Shown here: one piece after another, positions 1-8,012 of the stretch
Position numbering within the stretch: position 1 is the first letter of the stretch
Layout of the letters: the number at the start of each line of letters is the position of its first letter
Source of the DNA: Chryseobacterium viscerum
GTDB taxonomy: Bacteria; Bacteroidota; Bacteroidia; Flavobacteriales; Weeksellaceae
Length of the DNA stretch: 64,000 nt
Direction: 5' to 3'
NCBI RefSeq assembly: GCF_002899945.2
Contig: NZ_PPEG02000006.1
Coordinates: 310,001-374,000 of the forward strand
Program-made: the position numbers and the translations under genes
Notes under the pieces: model-generated
Database searches by the model: none
The model's input: only the letters and a program-made list of their open reading frames with translations
What the model was told of the DNA's origin: nothing

Positions 1-1148
1 ATAAAATGCTGGATTCAGGCTTTACAAATGAAGATCAATGGAATTCTACCTTTAAAAAATGGTATGAAAAGGGGGATGCATTTAACAGCTTAGATGCTAT
101 TTCAGGTAAAAAAAATGAAATCTTTCAACGTTGGTTAAAGCATCCATCATTTGACAGTTATTGGCAAAAAATGATTCCTTATAAGGACGAATATGCTAAC
201 ATCAATATCCCGATTTTAACGATTACAGGTTACTATGATTCCGATCAGCTTGGCGCTTTATATTATCTAAGAAATCATTACAAATACAACAAAAATGCCG
301 ATCATTACATGGTGATTGGACCTTATGATCATTCTGGAGCTCAAGGTTATATTAAAAATAATTTAAGAGGATATACGATTGATTCTGCAGCCAATGTCGA
401 TATCGGAAACATTACTATGGAATGGTTTGATTATATTCTGAAAGGCAAATCAAAACCGTCTTTCCTTAAGGATAAAATTAATTATCAGGTGATGGGAACC
501 AATGAGTGGAAAAGTACTGCTCACATTGATGATTTCGACAAAAACAAATTAAAATTCTATATCAGAAACCGTAATACACTTTCTTTAGAAAAAGAAGCCG
601 ATAAAAATTTCACATCGCTTAAGGTAGATTTAAAAGACCGTTCTGATGCGAATGAGCTTATTAAACTGAAAGACAATGTATTAGACAACACCATTGATCA
701 TTCAAATGCGGTTACATTTTCATCAAGCCCATTTGAAAAGCCTGTTGAGTTTACAGGAAACTTCATAGGCAATTTGAAATTTTCTGTTAATAAGAAAGAT
801 GTTGATTTATACATGAAATTGTATGAACAAAACACAGAGGGCAAATATTTTTTACTATCCACCTATTATGGAAGAGCGAGTTATGCTAAAAATGCAGAAA
901 AAAGAGAACTTCTGCGTGAAAACAAAGAAACTGCCATTACCGTTACCAACAATGAATTTGTGAGCAAAAAAATAGAAAAAGGAAGTAAATTGATCTTAGT
1001 ATTAGGAGTTATAAAAAGCCCATACATGCAGATCAATTATGGAACCGGAAAAGATGTTAGCGAAGAAACCATTAAGGATGCTGCCGATCCTTTGGAGATC
1101 AAGTTTTACAACAACAGTTTTATAGAAATCCCTATTTCCCTTAATTAA
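1..1148 (+). CDS. CocE/NonD family X-Pro dipeptidyl-peptidase-like hydrolase, 5'-truncated by window edge
   Basis: The frame is open to the window edge, so the first visible Met is internal and the N-terminal part of the alpha/beta-hydrolase, with the nucleophile Ser, lies outside. Visible are the acid region YYDSDQLGA (Asp78 counted from the first visible Met) and the catalytic-His region GPYDHSG (His109), followed by a C-terminal beta-sandwich of about 190 residues typical of the S15/CocE family (PepX_C). Family members hydrolyse acyl esters, amides or X-Pro peptides. The stop codon overlaps the start of the LanB gene by 1 nt (taATG), so the two are translationally coupled. This suggests, but does not prove, a role in maturing or detoxifying the peptide product. 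Confidence 0.85.
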   Translation, partial: KMLDSGFTNEDQWNSTFKKWYEKGDAFNSLDAISGKKNEIFQRWLKHPSFDSYWQKMIPYKDEYANINIPILTITGYYDSDQLGALYYLRNHYKYNKNADHYMVIGPYDHSGAQGYIKNNLRGYTIDSAANVDIGNITMEWFDYILKGKSKPSFLKDKINYQVMGTNEWKSTAHIDDFDKNKLKFYIRNRNTLSLEKEADKNFTSLKVDLKDRSDANELIKLKDNVLDNTIDHSNAVTFSSSPFEKPVEFTGNFIGNLKFSVNKKDVDLYMKLYEQNTEGKYFLLSTYYGRASYAKNAEKRELLRENKETAITVTNNEFVSKKIEKGSKLILVLGVIKSPYMQINYGTGKDVSEETIKDAADPLEIKFYNNSFIEIPISLN

Positions 1149-3328
1149 TGCCACGTTTTCCTTTTCAGTTCTTCGACCGCTTTGTTGTCAGATCTCCGCT
1201 TTTTTCTTACAAAGAATTTCAAAATAATTTGTCTGAGAAAAGCCCTATTAATGAAAATCTAGAAAAATATTTTAAGAATACTATTTTCAGAGAAGCTATC
1301 TACTTAGCTTCTCTTTCTTTGTATGAAGAGATAGAGAAATTTTCAGATCATCATTCTCCAAACGAAAAAATAAAAAACTCTTTACTAAAATACTATAACC
1401 GTGCGAGCACCCGCTGTACACCATTTGGTTTATTCTCAGGAATAAGTACAGGAAGCTTTGAAAAAGAAACTCAATTTCCTGTATTTTCAGAGAACACAAA
1501 AACAAGAGATACAAAGCTGGATATGCACTTTTTAGTCGCTCTATCTGAACATCTGCTTTCGCTCCCCCATATCATAAATAATCTTTTATTTTTCCCTAAT
1601 AATAGCATCCATCAACTTGGAAATAAAATTCGTTATGTAGAATATGAAAATAAAGATGGGAAAAGAGATTATATCATTTCTTCCGCTCCACTTTCCGAAG
1701 AATTAGAACAGATATTAACCTTTTCGGAAGCAGGTAAAACCATTGACCAGCTTTCCTCTATTCTTGTCAATGAAGACATTTCTTTCGGAGATGCAAAGGA
1801 ATTCATTGATGAACTTATCGAAAATCAGGTTTTAATAAGTGAACTGAATCCAACGGTTTCAGGGGATGATTTTTTAGAATTGATCATTTCCAGTCTCAAC
1901 AGAATAGGTGCCCATAAGGAAAAAGAAATTTTAATAGTCATTAAAAATAAGATGAATGAACTTGATCTAAATTTTGGAAATACTTCAAAAATATATTCTG
2001 AAATTGAAGATCAAATCAAAAGATTACACTTAAAATATGAAAAAAAGTATCTTTTTCAGACAGACCTTTATTTTGATGATGAAATAAATTTATCTTATCA
2101 ATGGAAAAAAGAACTGAAGAAAGGAATCTCTTTTTTGAACAAAATTACCGTTCCCTATAAAGAAACAGCGTTAGAAAAATTTAAAAAAGCATTTCAAGAG
2201 AGATTTGAAAATGAAGAAGTTGCTCTTTCCTATGCTTTAGATCCTGAAATTGGGATTGGCTATTTACAAAACATTCCGGCCAAAGGTGTTCATCCCTATA
2301 TTGAAGACTTAATCTTACCCTACCCTAATCGGAAAAAGGAAATTCAGTTTAAACTTAATCCGACACAGGTTATCCTTAATCAGAAATTACAAAAGGCTTT
2401 TTGGAATAAAGATGCTGTCATTCATTTATATGATGATGATTTTAATGATTTTGAAGAAGATTGGAATCACTTGCCCGATACCTTATCAGTAATGGCTGAA
2501 ATCGTTTCTGAAAATCAACAAGAAAAAATATCTATTAAATCCGTCAATGGAAATGCGGGAAAATTATTAGGGAGATTCTGCTCAGAAAAAGCATCCGTAA
2601 AAGATGTAGTGAAAAATATCGCTGAAAAGGAACAAGAGCTCAATCCAGACAAAATTTTAGCAGAAATTCTACACTTACCTGAATCCAGAATTGGAAATGT
2701 CATCAGAAGACCTTCATTAAGAGAATATGAAATCCCTTATTTGTCTAATTCAGTTTTAGAAAAAGAAAATCAGATTTTGATAGAGGATTTATACCTTTCA
2801 ATAAAGAATGGCAGGTTATTTTTAAGATCAAAACGGCACAATAAGGAAGTCGTTCCTCACTTAACGAATGCTCATAATTATTCTAATGACTCTTTACCGG
2901 TGTATCATTTTTTGAGTGATTATAATAATCAGAATGTAAGGCCATATTTGTCTCTTGACTGGGGCGATTTAGCTAAAATCTATGATTTCTTACCCAGACT
3001 TGAATATCAAAATATCATTCTTTCTAAAGCACGATGGAAAATTGATTCGGAACAGATTCATTATTTTGACACAATGATTCAATCTGATGCAAAGGATCTT
3101 CTATTTCAAAAGGTTGGAGAATGGAGAAAATTAAAACAAATTCCACAATGGATACGATGGGTAAAGGGAGATAGGACTCTGGCTGTTAATCTAGAAAACT
3201 ATGATTTAATGCGAATGTTTTTTTCATCGGTAAAAAATGAAAAAGAAATTTTTATTGAAGAATTTCTGTCCAATGACCAATCTGATCATGTACATCAGTT
3301 CATTTTCCCTCTTTATAAAGATCTATAA
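1148..3328 (+). CDS. Lantibiotic dehydratase N-terminal (glutamylation) subunit of a split LanB
   Basis: A 726-residue protein beginning with the LanB pattern FDRFVVRSPLFS and carrying the family signature RASTRCTPFGLFSGIS at about residues 86-101. LanB enzymes use glutamyl-tRNA to glutamylate Ser/Thr of a precursor peptide. Full-length LanB is about 1000 residues; here the elimination domain is a separate downstream gene, as in thiopeptide and pinensin-like systems. The ATG overlaps the preceding stop by 1 nt and the next gene starts 5 nt after the stop, so this is one operon. No LanC cyclase, transporter or precursor gene is visible beside it; these may lie left of the window. The family is clear, the product unknown. 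Confidence 0.88.
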   Translation: MPRFPFQFFDRFVVRSPLFSYKEFQNNLSEKSPINENLEKYFKNTIFREAIYLASLSLYEEIEKFSDHHSPNEKIKNSLLKYYNRASTRCTPFGLFSGISTGSFEKETQFPVFSENTKTRDTKLDMHFLVALSEHLLSLPHIINNLLFFPNNSIHQLGNKIRYVEYENKDGKRDYIISSAPLSEELEQILTFSEAGKTIDQLSSILVNEDISFGDAKEFIDELIENQVLISELNPTVSGDDFLELIISSLNRIGAHKEKEILIVIKNKMNELDLNFGNTSKIYSEIEDQIKRLHLKYEKKYLFQTDLYFDDEINLSYQWKKELKKGISFLNKITVPYKETALEKFKKAFQERFENEEVALSYALDPEIGIGYLQNIPAKGVHPYIEDLILPYPNRKKEIQFKLNPTQVILNQKLQKAFWNKDAVIHLYDDDFNDFEEDWNHLPDTLSVMAEIVSENQQEKISIKSVNGNAGKLLGRFCSEKASVKDVVKNIAEKEQELNPDKILAEILHLPESRIGNVIRRPSLREYEIPYLSNSVLEKENQILIEDLYLSIKNGRLFLRSKRHNKEVVPHLTNAHNYSNDSLPVYHFLSDYNNQNVRPYLSLDWGDLAKIYDFLPRLEYQNIILSKARWKIDSEQIHYFDTMIQSDAKDLLFQKVGEWRKLKQIPQWIRWVKGDRTLAVNLENYDLMRMFFSSVKNEKEIFIEEFLSNDQSDHVHQFIFPLYKDL

Positions 3329-3333
3329 ATAAG

Positions 3334-4191
3334 ATGGTAACGAGAAAATTTCACCCAGGAAGCGAGTGGCTTTATTTTAAGCTTTACACCGGAGTCAAAA
3401 CTTCAGATATTATTTTACAAGAAGTTTTAGAACCATTCGTTGAACAATTACAACATCAGAATCTCATTAGAAAATGGTTTTTTATACGATATAATGATCC
3501 TAAATCTCATTTACGGGTAAGGCTACACATTAACAATCAAAATGACTACGGCAGCATTTTAGAAAGGATCAATTCATTATTTAAGGAGTATCTGGAATCA
3601 GGGGAAGTCTCTGCTGTCATCATAGAAACTTACTCCAGAGAACTTGAACGCTACGGTGACAATACCATAGAATATGCGGAAGAATTTTTTTTTAAAAGCA
3701 GCGAATTGATTTTGAATTTTTTGGAATATAATGACGAAGAAAAAATGATGGTTTCTCTGTTTTATATTGATCATCTTTTAACAGCATTACCCCTTTCTGC
3801 TGAAGAGAAAACAGAATGTATAAAGAATTTTGAAAAGGCATTCAAAAAAGAATTCAACGCAGATAAAAACTTAAATAATCAGTTAAAGAAAAAGTATAAT
3901 GAGTTTTATCCTGGATACGTTGAGTTTATGATCTCCGAAGAATATGAAAGCATAAGAGATCTAATACAAAATAATATTTTAGAAATTAAACCAAAGCTTG
4001 AAAAAATTCTAGAATTAAAAAACGATAATTCATTAAAAATTCCGATAGAAGATCTCTTCCAGAGCATTTTCCACATGCATATTAATAGACTATTTGTTTC
4101 TAATCAGAGATTATTCGAAATGGTAATCTATGATCATTTATACCGTTTTTATAGAGTAAATAAAGTTCATCCTATAAAAATAAACGATTAA
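3334..4191 (+). CDS. Thiopeptide-type bacteriocin biosynthesis protein (LanB C-terminal elimination domain)
   Basis: A 285-residue stand-alone SpaB_C-type protein. It begins with the typical WLYFKLYTG, then WFFIRYNDPKSHLRVRLH at about residues 48-65, and near the C-terminus HMHINRLFVSNQR, matching the conserved NR motif of the glutamate-elimination domain. In split systems this subunit removes the glutamyl group added by the partner, giving dehydroalanine or dehydrobutyrine. It follows the N-terminal subunit by 5 nt. It is the last gene of the operon; the genomic island begins about 100 bp downstream, so any further cluster genes would lie upstream of the window rather than here. Confidence 0.85.
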   Translation: MVTRKFHPGSEWLYFKLYTGVKTSDIILQEVLEPFVEQLQHQNLIRKWFFIRYNDPKSHLRVRLHINNQNDYGSILERINSLFKEYLESGEVSAVIIETYSRELERYGDNTIEYAEEFFFKSSELILNFLEYNDEEKMMVSLFYIDHLLTALPLSAEEKTECIKNFEKAFKKEFNADKNLNNQLKKKYNEFYPGYVEFMISEEYESIRDLIQNNILEIKPKLEKILELKNDNSLKIPIEDLFQSIFHMHINRLFVSNQRLFEMVIYDHLYRFYRVNKVHPIKIND

Positions 4192-4253
4192 GGAAAAACT
4201 TGGTCTATCAATTTATTCATGACAAATGATAATTTGAATCCTTGCACTACAAT

Positions 4254-4286
4254 AAAAAAAAGACACTCACATTTCTGTAAGTGTCT
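4254..4286 (-). terminator. Orphaned rho-independent terminator of the tRNA gene (left of island)
   Basis: Hairpin with arms AGACACTyAC and GTAAGTGTCT (4261-4286; one mismatch, six-nt loop). A run of A on the plus strand at 4254-4261 gives a T-run on the minus strand, so it works leftwards. There is no leftward gene beside it now. It sits 7 bp left of attL, where the 3' end of the minus-strand tRNA would have been before integration, so it is read as the tRNA's original terminator. Confidence 0.7.
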
Positions 4287-4293
4287 GATTTTA

Positions 4294-4308
4294 TGTGGTC
4301 CCACCTGG
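4294..4308. repeat. attL: 15-bp direct repeat of the tRNA 3' end
   Basis: TGTGGTCCCACCTGG is identical to 19217-19231, the 3' end of the tRNA gene (acceptor stem and part of the T arm on the minus strand). After it the sequences diverge except for a CT two bases later. One copy lies in an intact tRNA next to an integrase and the other 14.9 kb away next to a stranded terminator, the normal outcome of site-specific integration into a tRNA 3' end. Confidence 0.85.
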
Positions 4309-4371
4309 ACTACATGCTTGTATTTCTAATAAATAGATTATCAATTATATACAAAAATAAAATTTATAACA

Positions 4372-4380
4372 GTGGACACT
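4372..4380 (+). repeat. Left-end copy of the GGGACACT repeat (possible integrase arm site)
   Basis: GTGGACACT differs by one base from the GGGGACACT found three times at 19052-19093 beside the integrase. It lies 64 bp inside attL, a usual place for arm-type recombinase or excisionase sites. It also contains the GTG used here as start of the next gene. Confidence 0.4.
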
Positions 4381-5301
4381 ATAGAGTACACTTTTAATAA
4401 ATCTATCCCTTTTTGTTTCAACAAATTTACTTATTTTGTAAGAGACAACAAAATCATTCTATTGAAAAAGCTTATTACCATTTTTAGCTTCACTAAGTTA
4501 TTTCATGAAGCATATCGACAAAACTCACCACTTGACAATTTCTTAATACAGTTACAGGAATTAATCAATATTGATATAACAGAGCTTATAGAAGCTAACA
4601 AAGCTAGAGCAAGTGAAAAGGCTAATGCATGGCAGGAAGAAGCCTATCGTAATTTTGAAAGAATAGGTAAAATAGGAATTGAGCATTCTAATGAGTTAAA
4701 TTTGGACATTGAACCCAATACACTATGGGATTGTAATTTTATGAGGGCTCTTAGAACATTTAATGAAAGAAATTTTTATGTTGCTAGTTGCTTATCCAAT
4801 AAAAAAACTTTGGAAGATAACGACAATCTAATAAAATCCGAAATCAGATTAATGGTTTTTAAAAATGTTTCGTTGATATTACCTTCTGATAGACCAGTTG
4901 AAGAGTCAACCAATCATATTGATTTACCCATTGATAGTAATAAATCAAAATTTAGCCCAAAAATTCAGGAAAAATATTTGGATAGATTTATCAACTCTAT
5001 TGTAATACACACTCTTGATAATAAATCAAAAGATAATTTGATACAACTTTTAAAGGGAGCTCATATTAAAGAACCTATAGAATTTTCATGTGCTGCTAAT
5101 TCTGTTATCTATTTTTTCAGACAAATGCATGAAGAAGGAAAAATATTAACCCCAAAATCTATATCAGGGAAATTCATACAACAACATTTTATGTTTAAAT
5201 GGAGGGGCAAGTTTGATTTTCCAAAAGATGACAGTATTAAAAATTACCTTACACGAAAAGAACCTTCTTCGGTTTCACATAAAATTATTTTAGTCGAGTA
5301 A
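4372..5301 (+). CDS. Hypothetical protein, first gene of the island
   Basis: 309 residues from a GTG start; an in-frame stop at 4330 limits upstream extension and no in-frame ATG precedes it. No domain recognised. The protein is Lys/Asn/Ile-rich without signal peptide or clear membrane segment. A short helical, charged stretch (EANKARASEKANAWQEEA) sits at about residues 76-93. It lies just inside attL, where island proteins for excision or replication control are often found, but nothing in the sequence itself assigns such a role. If GTG is not used, the real start could be further inside. Confidence 0.6.
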   Translation: MDTIEYTFNKSIPFCFNKFTYFVRDNKIILLKKLITIFSFTKLFHEAYRQNSPLDNFLIQLQELINIDITELIEANKARASEKANAWQEEAYRNFERIGKIGIEHSNELNLDIEPNTLWDCNFMRALRTFNERNFYVASCLSNKKTLEDNDNLIKSEIRLMVFKNVSLILPSDRPVEESTNHIDLPIDSNKSKFSPKIQEKYLDRFINSIVIHTLDNKSKDNLIQLLKGAHIKEPIEFSCAANSVIYFFRQMHEEGKILTPKSISGKFIQQHFMFKWRGKFDFPKDDSIKNYLTRKEPSSVSHKIILVE

Positions 5302-5406
5302 ATACTAAAGTTTGTTAATTTTTATAACTCATACATAACACCACAATAACACTGTATTGATGGTGTCATAAAAATGTGTGTATACTTGCACTGTAATTAC
5401 GATACA

Positions 5407-5423
5407 GCAATAGCTATTTGCAA
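5407..5423. promoter_or_regulatory. Palindromic AATAGCTATT element upstream of first HTH gene
   Basis: GCAATAGCTATTTGCAA contains the perfect palindrome AATAGCTATT and ends 27 bp before the ATG. A near copy lies at the same distance before the second HTH gene (5689-5705). A TATACTTG at 5381-5388 resembles the Bacteroidota -7 box. Likely operator or leader element, not proven. Confidence 0.4.
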
Positions 5424-5450
5424 GTTTAACAATAAAAACATTATACAATT

Positions 5451-5639
5451 ATGAACTTTAAGAATGAAGAACTTCTTACACTAGATGACTTAGAAAAGAT
5501 TTTAAAAAAAGGAAGAACTATGATATGGCAATATCGAAAAGAGGGCAAACTTATTCCTTACGGAATGTGTGGAAAAAGTCCACTATTTAGAATGGAAGAT
5601 GTGGAATTTTTTTTAACAGAATCACTAAAAATCAATTAA
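5451..5639 (+). CDS. Small excisionase-like helix-turn-helix protein 1
   Basis: 62 residues, almost wholly a MerR/excisionase-type winged HTH: LLTLDDLEKILKKGRTMIWQ is the HTH core (residues 8-27) and SPLFRMEDVEFFLTE the closing wing and helix. Such proteins in tyrosine-recombinase islands act as recombination directionality factors or local repressors. The next gene is a paralogue with the same opening (LLTLDDLE.ILKKGRTM), and both have the AATAGCTATT-type element at matching distance upstream, so the gene and its leader were duplicated in tandem. Which of the two, if either, drives excision cannot be told from sequence. Confidence 0.8.
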   Translation: MNFKNEELLTLDDLEKILKKGRTMIWQYRKEGKLIPYGMCGKSPLFRMEDVEFFLTESLKIN

Positions 5640-5688
5640 CCATTAACAAATGCATAGAAGTGCTGTAGTTAACTAAAATAGCAACAAA

Positions 5689-5705
5689 GCAGTAGCTATT
5701 TACAA
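5689..5705. promoter_or_regulatory. Second copy of the TAGCTATT element, upstream of second HTH gene
   Basis: GCAGTAGCTATTTACAA matches the element at 5407-5423 at 15 of 17 positions and ends 28 bp before its gene's ATG, against 27 bp for the first copy. Conserved place and sequence in a tandem duplication suggest a kept function, such as autoregulation. Confidence 0.4.
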
Positions 5706-5733
5706 AACATTAACTAATAAAATAAATAAGACA

Positions 5734-5934
5734 ATGAAATTCGACAACAATCAACTACTAACTCTTGATGATTTAGAAGACATCTTAAAAAAAGGAAGAA
5801 CTATGCTTTATCAATACAAAAAGATAAACAAGCTCACCTCATCTGACATGTGCCCATTATTCACAAAGGGAGATATATTAAATTTTTTTGTACAAATAGT
5901 ACTAAAAACCAATCCAAATGAAAAAGAACATTGA
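5734..5934 (+). CDS. Small excisionase-like helix-turn-helix protein 2 (paralogue)
   Basis: 66 residues. LLTLDDLEDILKKGRTMLYQ (residues 8-27) repeats the HTH core of the gene before it; the C-terminal half (CPLFTKGDILNFFVQ) has diverged. Predicted DNA-binding protein of the island's regulatory or excision module. Its 3' end overlaps the next small reading frame by 17 nt. Divergence after duplication may have split roles between excision and repression, which is inference only. Confidence 0.75.
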   Translation: MKFDNNQLLTLDDLEDILKKGRTMLYQYKKINKLTSSDMCPLFTKGDILNFFVQIVLKTNPNEKEH

Positions 5935-6070
5935 TAACATTAAATTGAGAGTGTCCGAAAAGAATTCAGTATTAGGTAACTCCATTCAGAGGTATTTCAA
6001 CTGGACTAACAAAGATGGAATGAAAGTCTTTAGGATTGAAAAACAGACTGTATTATTAATGGAGCCATGA
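5918..6070 (+). CDS. Small hypothetical protein, 50 aa
   Basis: ATG at 5918 to TGA at 6070, overlapping the preceding HTH gene by 17 nt in another frame. Basic N-terminus (MKKNIDNIKLRVSEKNS) and a strand-rich C-terminus (GMKVFRIEKQTVLLMEP). No family recognised. Overlapping position behind two small regulatory genes and lack of other content support a real gene, but the length is short enough for chance. Confidence 0.45.
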   Translation: MKKNIDNIKLRVSEKNSVLGNSIQRYFNWTNKDGMKVFRIEKQTVLLMEP

Positions 6071-6221
6071 CTCCCATCAATTAAAGTACAACATCAAAAC
6101 CCACTTTTGTGGAGTTCCTTTATTGGTTTCCAGTATGAGAAAATCCATTTTTAATGGTAATTCTTCTCTACTTCCTAATAATTGGAAATCAATATTTTAC
6201 CCAAATTTAGGTTAACAAAAA

Positions 6222-6267
6222 AGACATAGTGAAGCACTTTGTACAGCCAATGCTATGTCTTTTTTTC
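6222..6267. terminator. Hairpin terminator between HTH genes and polymerase-like gene
   Basis: Perfect 8-bp arms AGACATAG (6222-6229) and CTATGTCT (6253-6260), a 23-nt loop that may pair further, then seven T (6261-6267). A-run before and T-run after would allow use on both strands. It separates the left-end regulatory genes from the polymerase-like gene. Confidence 0.6.
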
Positions 6268-6302
6268 TTAACAAACTCTTAAAAGAATTACAAAACCCTT
6301 AA

Positions 6303-6322
6303 AATGATGTTTTCACATCATT
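6303..6322. promoter_or_regulatory. Perfect hairpin just before the polymerase-like gene
   Basis: Arms AATGATGT and ACATCATT around TTTC, ending 9 nt before the ATG at 6332. It would overlap the ribosome-loading region of the mRNA or serve as an operator. Similar ATGTGAAAA-containing dyads occur at 13243-13259 and 17584-17600. Confidence 0.4.
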
Positions 6323-6331
6323 AGAAACACT

Positions 6332-7627
6332 ATGCACAAAATGAAATTACTAATACCACAAAATATTAAACAAAAAGTATGTGAACTTTCCAAGCTGGAA
6401 CACCCTTTTAAATTCAAAGTTGATATGGCTTTGTACCTCCTAAATCTAATCATTTTTAGCTATTTTGGAAAGGATTTTCAAGATGGGGACTACCTTAGTC
6501 TTTCCTCAAGGATTCTGGAAAAGAATGCAGGAAAAGGCTATAACAAGCACCTTGACCTATTTGTAAAAAAGGAAATTATAGACAAACTCTTCTACTCCAC
6601 CCATGAAACAAAGGGGCATTGCAACCTTTTCAAGCTCAATGAAAAGTGGCATGATTTCGAGACACCTGAAATCCACATAGTTACAAGTACAAAGATAAAA
6701 AAAACCCTAAAAGCCAGAGTTTTCTCATCTGCAAAACAAAAATATCATCACTTATGGAAATGGTACAATGATAAAAAATTCACTTTTGATGCCACAGGAG
6801 CAAGGCAAGAACTGCAAAACACGGAGTTTTCAAAATCAAGACTTTGGATGGAAAACACTATTTTCAACCTTGAACAGGGCTATAAATGGTTTGTTTGCCA
6901 CAGCAAGGACAAAAGACTGCATACCAACCTAACCAACATGAATAGGGAGTTGAGAAAATATCTAAAATACGATGGACATAGCCTCCAAAACATTGATATT
7001 AACAACTCCCAAATTTTCTTTCTATTAGTATTATTACATAAGATTAAGAATAGAAAACTACAAGATACAGAAACAGAGTCTAGTATTATCTTAGAACTAT
7101 CCTCTGTAAGCCTCTGTAATAAGGAGTTTCAGAGTTTTCATGATTTGGTAGTATCAGGCACGTTTTACAAAGTTTTAGGTGAACGATTGATGAAAGAAAA
7201 AGGATTGAGGGACTACTATATCAAAATGGAATATGATTATAAAAGTAAGAAAGTTAACTATGTCAGGTTTGATAACCCAAAGGACTTAATGAAGCCTATT
7301 GCTTTTGAGATTTTATTTTCAAAAAACAACCACTATACCCCCGAGAAAAAATGGTTTAGAGAACAGTTTCCAACCATTTACAAAGTGATAGAAACCATCA
7401 AATCCAAAAACCATAATACCCTAGCCCTCCTACTTCAAAACCTCGAAGCAGAAGCTATTTTGGACATTACAGTCACCAAGATAAAGGAGTTTAATAAAAA
7501 CATTCCTATTTATACTATTCATGACTCTATTCTGACAATTCCAGAACATACCAATGAAGTCAAAAGGATTATGATTGAAAGTATTTTTGATTTTACTGGT
7601 TTGAAGCCTTCTGTTTCTATTGAATAA
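6332..7627 (+). CDS. Predicted family-A/T7-like polymerase (divergent, mobile-element type)
   Basis: 431 residues. The C-terminal half shows an ordered set of motifs matching the palm/fingers of family A DNA polymerases and T7-like RNA polymerases: GRL-like DKRLHTNLTNMNRELRKYL (193-211), motif A IDINNSQ with Asp222, motif B-like region KDLMKPIAFEILFSKN (317-332, Lys321), a helix FREQFPTIYKVIETI, LLLQNLEAEAILD (367-378), and motif C YTIHDSILTIPE with His397-Asp398. No 3'-5' exonuclease domain is present. The organisation resembles the TV-Pol family of transposon/virus polymerases. Likely role: replication or priming of the excised island. Motif order and spacing support the fold; the activity is inference, and automatic annotation would probably say hypothetical. 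Confidence 0.6.
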   Translation: MHKMKLLIPQNIKQKVCELSKLEHPFKFKVDMALYLLNLIIFSYFGKDFQDGDYLSLSSRILEKNAGKGYNKHLDLFVKKEIIDKLFYSTHETKGHCNLFKLNEKWHDFETPEIHIVTSTKIKKTLKARVFSSAKQKYHHLWKWYNDKKFTFDATGARQELQNTEFSKSRLWMENTIFNLEQGYKWFVCHSKDKRLHTNLTNMNRELRKYLKYDGHSLQNIDINNSQIFFLLVLLHKIKNRKLQDTETESSIILELSSVSLCNKEFQSFHDLVVSGTFYKVLGERLMKEKGLRDYYIKMEYDYKSKKVNYVRFDNPKDLMKPIAFEILFSKNNHYTPEKKWFREQFPTIYKVIETIKSKNHNTLALLLQNLEAEAILDITVTKIKEFNKNIPIYTIHDSILTIPEHTNEVKRIMIESIFDFTGLKPSVSIE

Positions 7628-7690
7628 ACCTTTTAGAACTAAAGGGTCAATTTCTCAGGAATTTTACCGTTGCTGGATTCCAGCATTAAG

Positions 7691-7714
7691 TAATCCTCAT
7701 AAAATTGAGGATTA
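7691..7714. terminator. Hairpin downstream of polymerase-like gene
   Basis: Perfect 9-bp arms TAATCCTCA and TGAGGATTA around a 6-nt loop, 64 bp after the stop codon. No clear T-run follows, so termination is uncertain; it may stabilise the mRNA 3' end. Confidence 0.4.
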
Positions 7715-7828
7715 ATCATTCTGAAAGAACACAAAGAGTTATTTTACAAGAAATAGAATTAAACATTCAGTTTGATTTAATACCTTTGTCCTACTTCAAC
7801 GAAAAAAAGAGAAAACTTTTGCAATTGT

Positions 7829-7940
7829 AATACGAATCGGCAAAATTCAAATTTGACACAAAATGCAAACAGTTTAGCTCCTTGCCATATAATGGTGAGG
7901 GCTTTCCTGTTATGTGTCAAAGCTTTGCCGAGCTTGTATT
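7829..7940. ncRNA. Long imperfect inverted repeat, candidate structured RNA
   Basis: Left arm 7829-7860 and right arm 7913-7940 pair as AATACnAn, CGGCAAA and TTTGACACA blocks (right arm TGTGTCAAA, TTTGCCG, TTGTATT), and the interior pairs again around CCATATAATGG. The whole forms one extended bulged stem of about 112 nt in a 385-bp gene-free gap (7628-8012). It ends 72 bp before the lipoprotein ATG, with a T-run (7968-7974) in between. It could be an RNA, a leader structure, or a replication/transfer site of the island. No known family recognised. Confidence 0.5.
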
Positions 7941-8012
7941 ACTAACACGGATAAGTGCCTCACTTTTTTTGTTGTTTATATCTCAGATTATGAACAATAA
8001 AATTCAATTTAT

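Noticed and set aside
4254..4286. Terminator of the lanB operon
   Set aside because: In the rightward direction the hairpin is followed by GATTTTATG without a proper T-run; the T-run lies on the leftward side, which fits the tRNA.
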